A stretch of DNA of 64,000 nt. It comes from Mycteria americana. Taxonomy: Eukaryota > Chordata > Aves > Ciconiiformes > Ciconiidae. Below, in pieces: positions 58,757 through 64,000 of the stretch (position 1 is its first letter; every line of letters starts with the position of its first letter). Both the position numbers and the translations under genes were made by a program. The notes under the pieces were generated by a model. That model made no database searches. It saw only the letters and a program-made list of their open reading frames with translations, and was not told the DNA's origin. The stretch spans positions 29,187,661 to 29,251,660 of the forward strand of contig NC_134366.1 in the NCBI RefSeq assembly GCF_035582795.1, given 5' to 3'.

Positions 58757-59421
58757 GTAAGTGGTGCTTCTGTATAAAGTGATTCTTACCATCTTTGAAA
58801 TGTAAGCCTTTCTTTGAGATGCTTAGACCAAATTAAATGTTAAGAGAAGCCATGATAAAAATTGTTCAGAATTCTTACTTTTCTTGAAGGAGTTCATGTT
58901 CCTAGTCTCATCATTTGGACTAAATAGCTGAAGTATTATTTACATAGGTATGAACTCTTACACAAGAGCATTGAAAATGTAGTTTCTTGTTTTCCTCTCA
59001 TATTGTGAGCAAGGAGAAGTTGTGTCCTTACAAAACAAGAAAGCTCAAAGTTGAGGCTTCTAGCTTTATGATTAGAGTTGTGGGAAAAGCATATCTTATT
59101 GCAGTTGTTAGAGGACTGTTTTTTTCAGGTTCCTTCCTTCTAGTGTTATCCCCAAAGTCTTTCTATATTAGAAGCCAAGAAGCATCTGTGTATCTCTAGT
59201 CAGATTATATGTTCTGTCTCAGAATCGGACTCTTGCTTAGTTTGATTAAAATTAAGCAGTTTAGGGTTTAACTGCAGCCACAATTCGAAGTAAGCCAGTG
59301 TGAGGGAGCAGCAAGTGCTGGTGGCTCCAACCAGGGAGGTGAGCCTGCAGCCGAGCGAGGGTGCCAAGAGGGCAGGGGCTTGGGCAGAGACCTCACCAAC
59401 GAGGGGTGCGGTCCCACGCTA

Positions 59422-59503
59422 CCCGAGCAAGGACAACAGAGCAGGTCTGGTGACAGTGATCAGGGTCAGCCGAGAGTCCAGCGATTGCTGGACAAGTCCG
59501 CAG
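59422..59503. repeat. Dispersed 82-bp repeat, copy 2
   Basis: Gap-free match to 43871-43952 (73/82). Sits in a GC-rich patch of about 0.5 kb inside UMAD1 intron 2; this copy keeps more CpG dinucleotides (ccgag, tccgcag) than copy 1. Confidence 0.8.
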
Positions 59504-61217
59504 AGATGAGGCAGATCTCAGGTCAGGCTGGGAAGTCAGGTCAGAAGTTGGGGTCATCAAGGTGCATGGGCAGGCACAGGCATTCCTGCAGGGTGGCTTG
59601 GGCAAGGACCAAGAACCTGAGATGAGGCTTCTCCCACAGGTCTTTGCTTGGACCCTGAATGGACATGCTCAGGCTGCACTGTGTCAGTGCTGGCCATGGG
59701 CATGGACAGCCAAACCCCCAGCGCGGGGGACGGGGCTGCTGAGCCCAGTGGTGCACTCAGGGTGGAACAGCCAGGATGGTTGTGTTGTCTCTCACTAGCG
59801 TCTGGGCACAGCACGGTTCTCTGAGGAGCTTTTGACTATGCCTGAGTTCAAGTCTGCTTTGTTTACTTTTAACTTGTGTTTTAAAGACCAATCTGTTTAA
59901 TGGATTTAAGAGTTGTTGGTTTTTGTTTTGTTTTCTCTCAGGGATCTTTTTATGTCTTAAATTGGAATGGAGTAAATGGCTTGGAGAAGCAGCTCAGTTG
60001 GTGGTGCTGATAAACCTGATTTGTAAATGTATTTAACTTCTGTTTCTTCCTTGAATTTAGGACAGCTTCCTGTTTCATTTTTTTAGATGTAAATTAACAT
60101 GGATTTTCAATATTGACCAATGGCTATTATTTCAGAGCTCTGCTTTTAGCCTCAGGTGCAGATCTCTAACAGGTGGTACCGGGTATTGTTATTGACTCAT
60201 AGGGAGCACTTAACTGTCACCTGAAGGTTGTTTTCTGAGATTCAGCAATTCTGCTGTAGAGTTTTTCAAAGTTTCAAGAGTAAGTACCCAAAGAAAAATG
60301 GACAGGCATGGGATTCTCCTCAGAGTGGAGTGACTGTCACAGACGCAGGGAGGCTGTGGCCACAGTGATAAGGTTGGCAGGAATTTTATAATGCAGATAT
60401 ACTCCTGCTCTGTAAACCTCCCTTTTCCCTGCTGTGCTTTCCTAGATCCTTGGAGACCATCTAGAACTAGTAAGCAAATTTTGGATTAACACCTATTTGT
60501 TATGCTTCTCGCTATTGGAGCAAGCATGATTTTTGCCTGTTATGTTTCCTCTCAAGAGAACATAAATAGTCATAGACATAAGAAATTGTTTTGAAATCTC
60601 TTCCAATAAGGAGAAGGACTTGTGATATTTAAGTGAGTCTTGGATCTGTCGAATTAACTGTGTACTTTCTGTTTCAATGCTGATGTCTGAAGAGAAGGAG
60701 CTCTACAGAACAAATGTGGTCAGGTTTGCACCAACATCTAAAACCTCACAGAAAAGGAGGTGGGAACTACTGTTTTTCATCCTGTGAGATGACATACATT
60801 ATAAGGCAAATATTTCTTTCTTATTAAGAAAGTAGAAGAGAACTGGTATTAGATGAAAGGTGGAAAGTTCAGGAATTTTTTTGCAAGAAGCAAGGTATTG
60901 TAGAATTCATTACTACTACATGCTGTGACAAAGTCAGGAACATAATGGGATGCAAAAAGAGTACACAATGAGTTTGATAAATTATGATGGATCATAGCAG
61001 ATATTCTCATCTCAAGAATTTTGGTAGTCAGGTATGACTTACTATTTTAAGCTAATCTCTGCAAGGTATTTGAACTTTGTTTTTATCTTAAATGAGGTAC
61101 TTGAACCTTCCTGTGATGTATTCCATATATATATCACTGAGTTAATTCACTGTTTTAATTCCATCGTACAGGATCATCCTCATCTGTAGGCAGGAGCATC
61201 CTCACGCAGCTGTGAGA

Positions 61218-61250
61218 CTATGAAAAGTATGATTTACATACTTTTCATAG
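61218..61250. repeat. Perfect hairpin (14-bp arms, 5-nt loop)
   Basis: ctatgaaaagtatg (61218-61231), loop attta, catacttttcatag (61237-61250). Confidence 0.93.
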
Positions 61251-61256
61251 CCATTC

Positions 61257-61280
61257 AAACATTGAGCCAACTCAATGTTT
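61257..61280. repeat. Perfect hairpin (10-bp arms, 4-nt loop)
   Basis: aaacattgag (61257-61266), loop ccaa, ctcaatgttt (61271-61280). Six bases after the preceding hairpin. Confidence 0.92.
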
Positions 61281-64000
61281 CCCTTTGTTAAGTGCAGTTA
61301 TATTGCAAAAGAACATCCTTAACAAATCAGGATGTCTTCTGTACTGAAGATGTAAAAAAGTAGAATGATCAACACAAGTCAGTCTTTAGTTCTGGAAATC
61401 TTGACTTTTTCTGAAGACCAATTTTACATATACTTGTTCCCCTTCAACTCCCCATTTCTGTTTTGCCATGAATCTATCCTGCATGCAGGTAGTTTTTGGG
61501 GTACTTTTTATTGTGGAAGGAAGAATTGGCTAAATTGCATATTTATTGTTTCCATATTGATCTTAGTAATACAGATCTCTACATATATTTTGAAGAACTC
61601 CTTAAATGTTTGCTTCTGAGAGAAATGTGCAATTTTAAAATCTTGAGGATTGAGTCTGTTATGAAAGGGAAATTTAATATACTGATTCTCCCCAGTCAAA
61701 GGAGTACCCCCATCTAGTTTATTACTGCAATTCAAATAGTTTTTTGGTTTCTTCCTTCTGTGTACACACCTCGAAGATTAAGTGCATCAAGACGTTTGTA
61801 AAATCTTAGCGTTGCTGCAGCTGTTTGTTTTCTAGTAGTCAGTAGTAATGTGTAGTAGATTCCTGTGAATCTCTACATTGTTTTTTCATTAATATTTAAG
61901 GAGCTTTTAGTGGTGCTAGTAAGGAAGGCTGGGCTGCTGCAGTGTTTTAAAATATACTATTACATTAAAGAAATGCACAAGGCTTTGTGCCAGTTGGAAA
62001 AAAGCAGTGTCTCAATGTCCTTTCACTTTCTGCATCAATGGACTTATATTATATATTTTTTATATAACAGCAAGTGCTTGTGTAGTTATTTCCAACCTTG
62101 CAGTTTTCGAATAACCAAGCTACTATTTCATTACGTTGTTTAAGTTTAAAAATATTTAATTCTAACTTTATAATAATCTGAGATTTGGGGAAATCTTTAA
62201 ATATTTTTATCTAAAGAATACTTTATACGTGTCAGCCTGTGCCGCTGTAAGTGACCACTTTCGATGCACACCAAGAAGTTACTGTATTAAGTGACCTGTT
62301 TCTTGAAGTGCTGCTTTATGGGTTTTATACTTAAAAATCGTTAGTAGCTCATTTGGGCATTGAATTTTACAGTCAGAGTCGACTAAAAAGGGAGGAGAAG
62401 GAATTCAGAAGAAACGGTCCTCTCCTGTTACCAATCCTTAGTTGCATAAGGAGGTAATGGCTACCCTTCATTCAGTAATGAAGTCAAACTAATCCTCTTG
62501 GGTACTAATTTTGCACAAAAACAAACTGCGTTTTTCAATAGTACCGCTAGATGGGGATTTCTCTTGTATTCAAGAGTTGTAGGGCTTTTCTCTCTCCCTT
62601 TCATGCACACACACACAAAGTGGAGTAGTAGTAATTATCAGTACACCATTTTATTAGACTGTAGGTTTTCAACAGATTTATAAAAAGCTTTTTAAAGCCT
62701 AATATCAAATCTATAATGGCATTCCAACCTAATAAAAATAATGAAGCTTGAAATGTTGACAGCATGTATCTAGATGTTGGCTTGTAATTCCTTCCAAACA
62801 GATCTGTTGAGGCCCATGTGGGACCTAAATAACACAAAGAAGTAAATTTGCATATTTTACAGCAGGGGGAAAAAACAGAATGCAAAAACATGAATAATTA
62901 GGAGCACAAGCTTCATGCTATATTAATACTGTTGAAAAGCATGTGTTGATTGTATTCTGAAAGCCAGTAGTGATTTGGTTGAGTGAACTCAGTCAGCATC
63001 TCTTATGCAGATTAAAGGAACTGGGTTACAGAACAACTGAAATTCATTGTTTTGCTGTATAAGGAGGTATATTTCTTAAAGGAAATTTTTTTTTTCTTGG
63101 ATTCTGTACAGCACAGGGAATCGTTCTTTTTAATGCCTCATCAAAGCATTTTTTTGTTGACAAAGAAGCATGCAGTTCTTAATTTACTTGTACACCTCTA
63201 GATTTTAAAAATAGTTCTCTCAGCCACAAATCAGATGTTAGTATTTTTAGCACTTTAGTATACATGACCTACTTACTTTTCATTCCGTAACATTTCTTTT
63301 TTTATTTTTTTCTTTCTAAGGCTTGAGCCCCTGAAACATGTTCATGATGCTTGCATGCTATAAATTTGATTATTTTTAAATTTGCAGAAATGCCCTTCTT
63401 TAAATGTTAGCATATAGGCCATTTTTGAATCTGAATAATATGAATCATTGTGTTGGCTTCTGTTGATTGCAACATAAGATGTATAACATACTTTTTATGA
63501 AAAAAAAAAGTTATTTACTTAAAAATGGTAAATATTATTAAATGTGATTTATTGATTGCTTTGGCTGAATATTGCCTTGGCCCCTTAACTCACAGCTATC
63601 TCAAAAAGTTACCTGATTTTGAACACTGACTCAAGGGAGTAGAAAAGAGAAGATGAAGTCTTCTTATTTAACTTCTACAGCAGTTTTTATTTTGGGGAGA
63701 AAAAAGAAGTATGTGCTGCTGTGTTAGAGAGCTTTATTTTGGGGCTTTAGGGTAGACAAAAATGCATGGAACCAAACATTTTCAATCTGTGTTTTAAGCA
63801 CATCTTCTTAATTTGCATAACCAAAGGAGGAAAATGGTAAAATGTACCAGTCATTTTAAAAGTTGATGTAATTGTAAGAGGTTAAAGAGGCATCTGGCAA
63901 AAGGTTGTTTTGAGGTCACACATGCATCTGACAGTTTGCTGCCAGCCCTCTAAGAAAATATTGGTTGGAGTTGCATTCCTGTTTTTCGTATTAACTGCCT

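Larger units (their letters stand above)
58757..64000 (+). other. UMAD1: UMAD1 intron 2 (runs off the right edge)
   Basis: At least 5.2 kb. It contains a GC-rich block at about 59.28-59.82 kb with the second dispersed 82-bp repeat, and twin hairpins at 61.22-61.28 kb. Otherwise AT-rich; no exon, CR1 or RNA gene recognised. Confidence 0.7.

Overview
This window is vertebrate nuclear DNA, almost certainly from a bird. It is AT-rich with split genes and two sharp CpG islands. It carries CR1 LINE 3' ends with their typical terminal octamers, plus a solo LTR of a type common in birds. The gene order COL28A1 (minus) - MIOS (plus) - RPA3 (minus) - UMAD1 (plus) matches the block on human 7p21.3; in chicken I would expect chromosome 2, which is recall rather than something tested here. 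No prokaryotic features, CRISPR arrays, tRNA or rRNA genes were found.

Layout. 1-15,440 (minus): the 5' part of COL28A1. It has a signal-peptide exon, a von Willebrand A exon, a 7-codon linker exon and seven short Gly-X-Y exons; the gene runs off the left edge. 15.4-28.3 kb: mostly AT-rich intergenic DNA, but it holds at least three decayed collagen-type exons (22,550-23,601) on the same strand, upstream of the COL28A1 start codon, and two CR1 fragments. 28.37-29.23 kb: CpG-island promoter of MIOS with three CCGGAAGTG (ETS) motifs and a GGC repeat. 30.0-41.4 kb (plus): the complete coding sequence of MIOS in ten exons (877 codons), including a 209-bp AT-AC intron with the hallmarks of the minor (U12) spliceosome and, in the next intron, a 544-bp solo LTR with a perfect 5-bp target duplication. 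41.4-43.6 kb: MIOS 3' UTR. 43.7-45.4 kb: an unusually GC-rich intergenic block with a dispersed repeat. 47.2-50.5 kb (minus): complete RPA3 (four exons, 121 codons). 50.55-50.85 kb: a very compact head-to-head promoter shared by RPA3 and UMAD1, followed by a perfect 46-bp inverted repeat. 50.7-64 kb (plus): UMAD1, with a non-coding first exon, an 8-kb intron holding two CR1 copies, the first coding exon at 58,644-58,756, and a second intron running off the right edge.

The genes do not form a pathway. MIOS is a GATOR2 subunit (amino-acid input to mTORC1), RPA3 the smallest subunit of replication protein A, UMAD1 a small UMA-domain protein linked by family to ESCRT-I-type factors, and COL28A1 an extracellular collagen. 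Exon boundaries were placed by hand from splice motifs, reading-frame phase and resemblance to the recalled vertebrate proteins; all coding phases close exactly.
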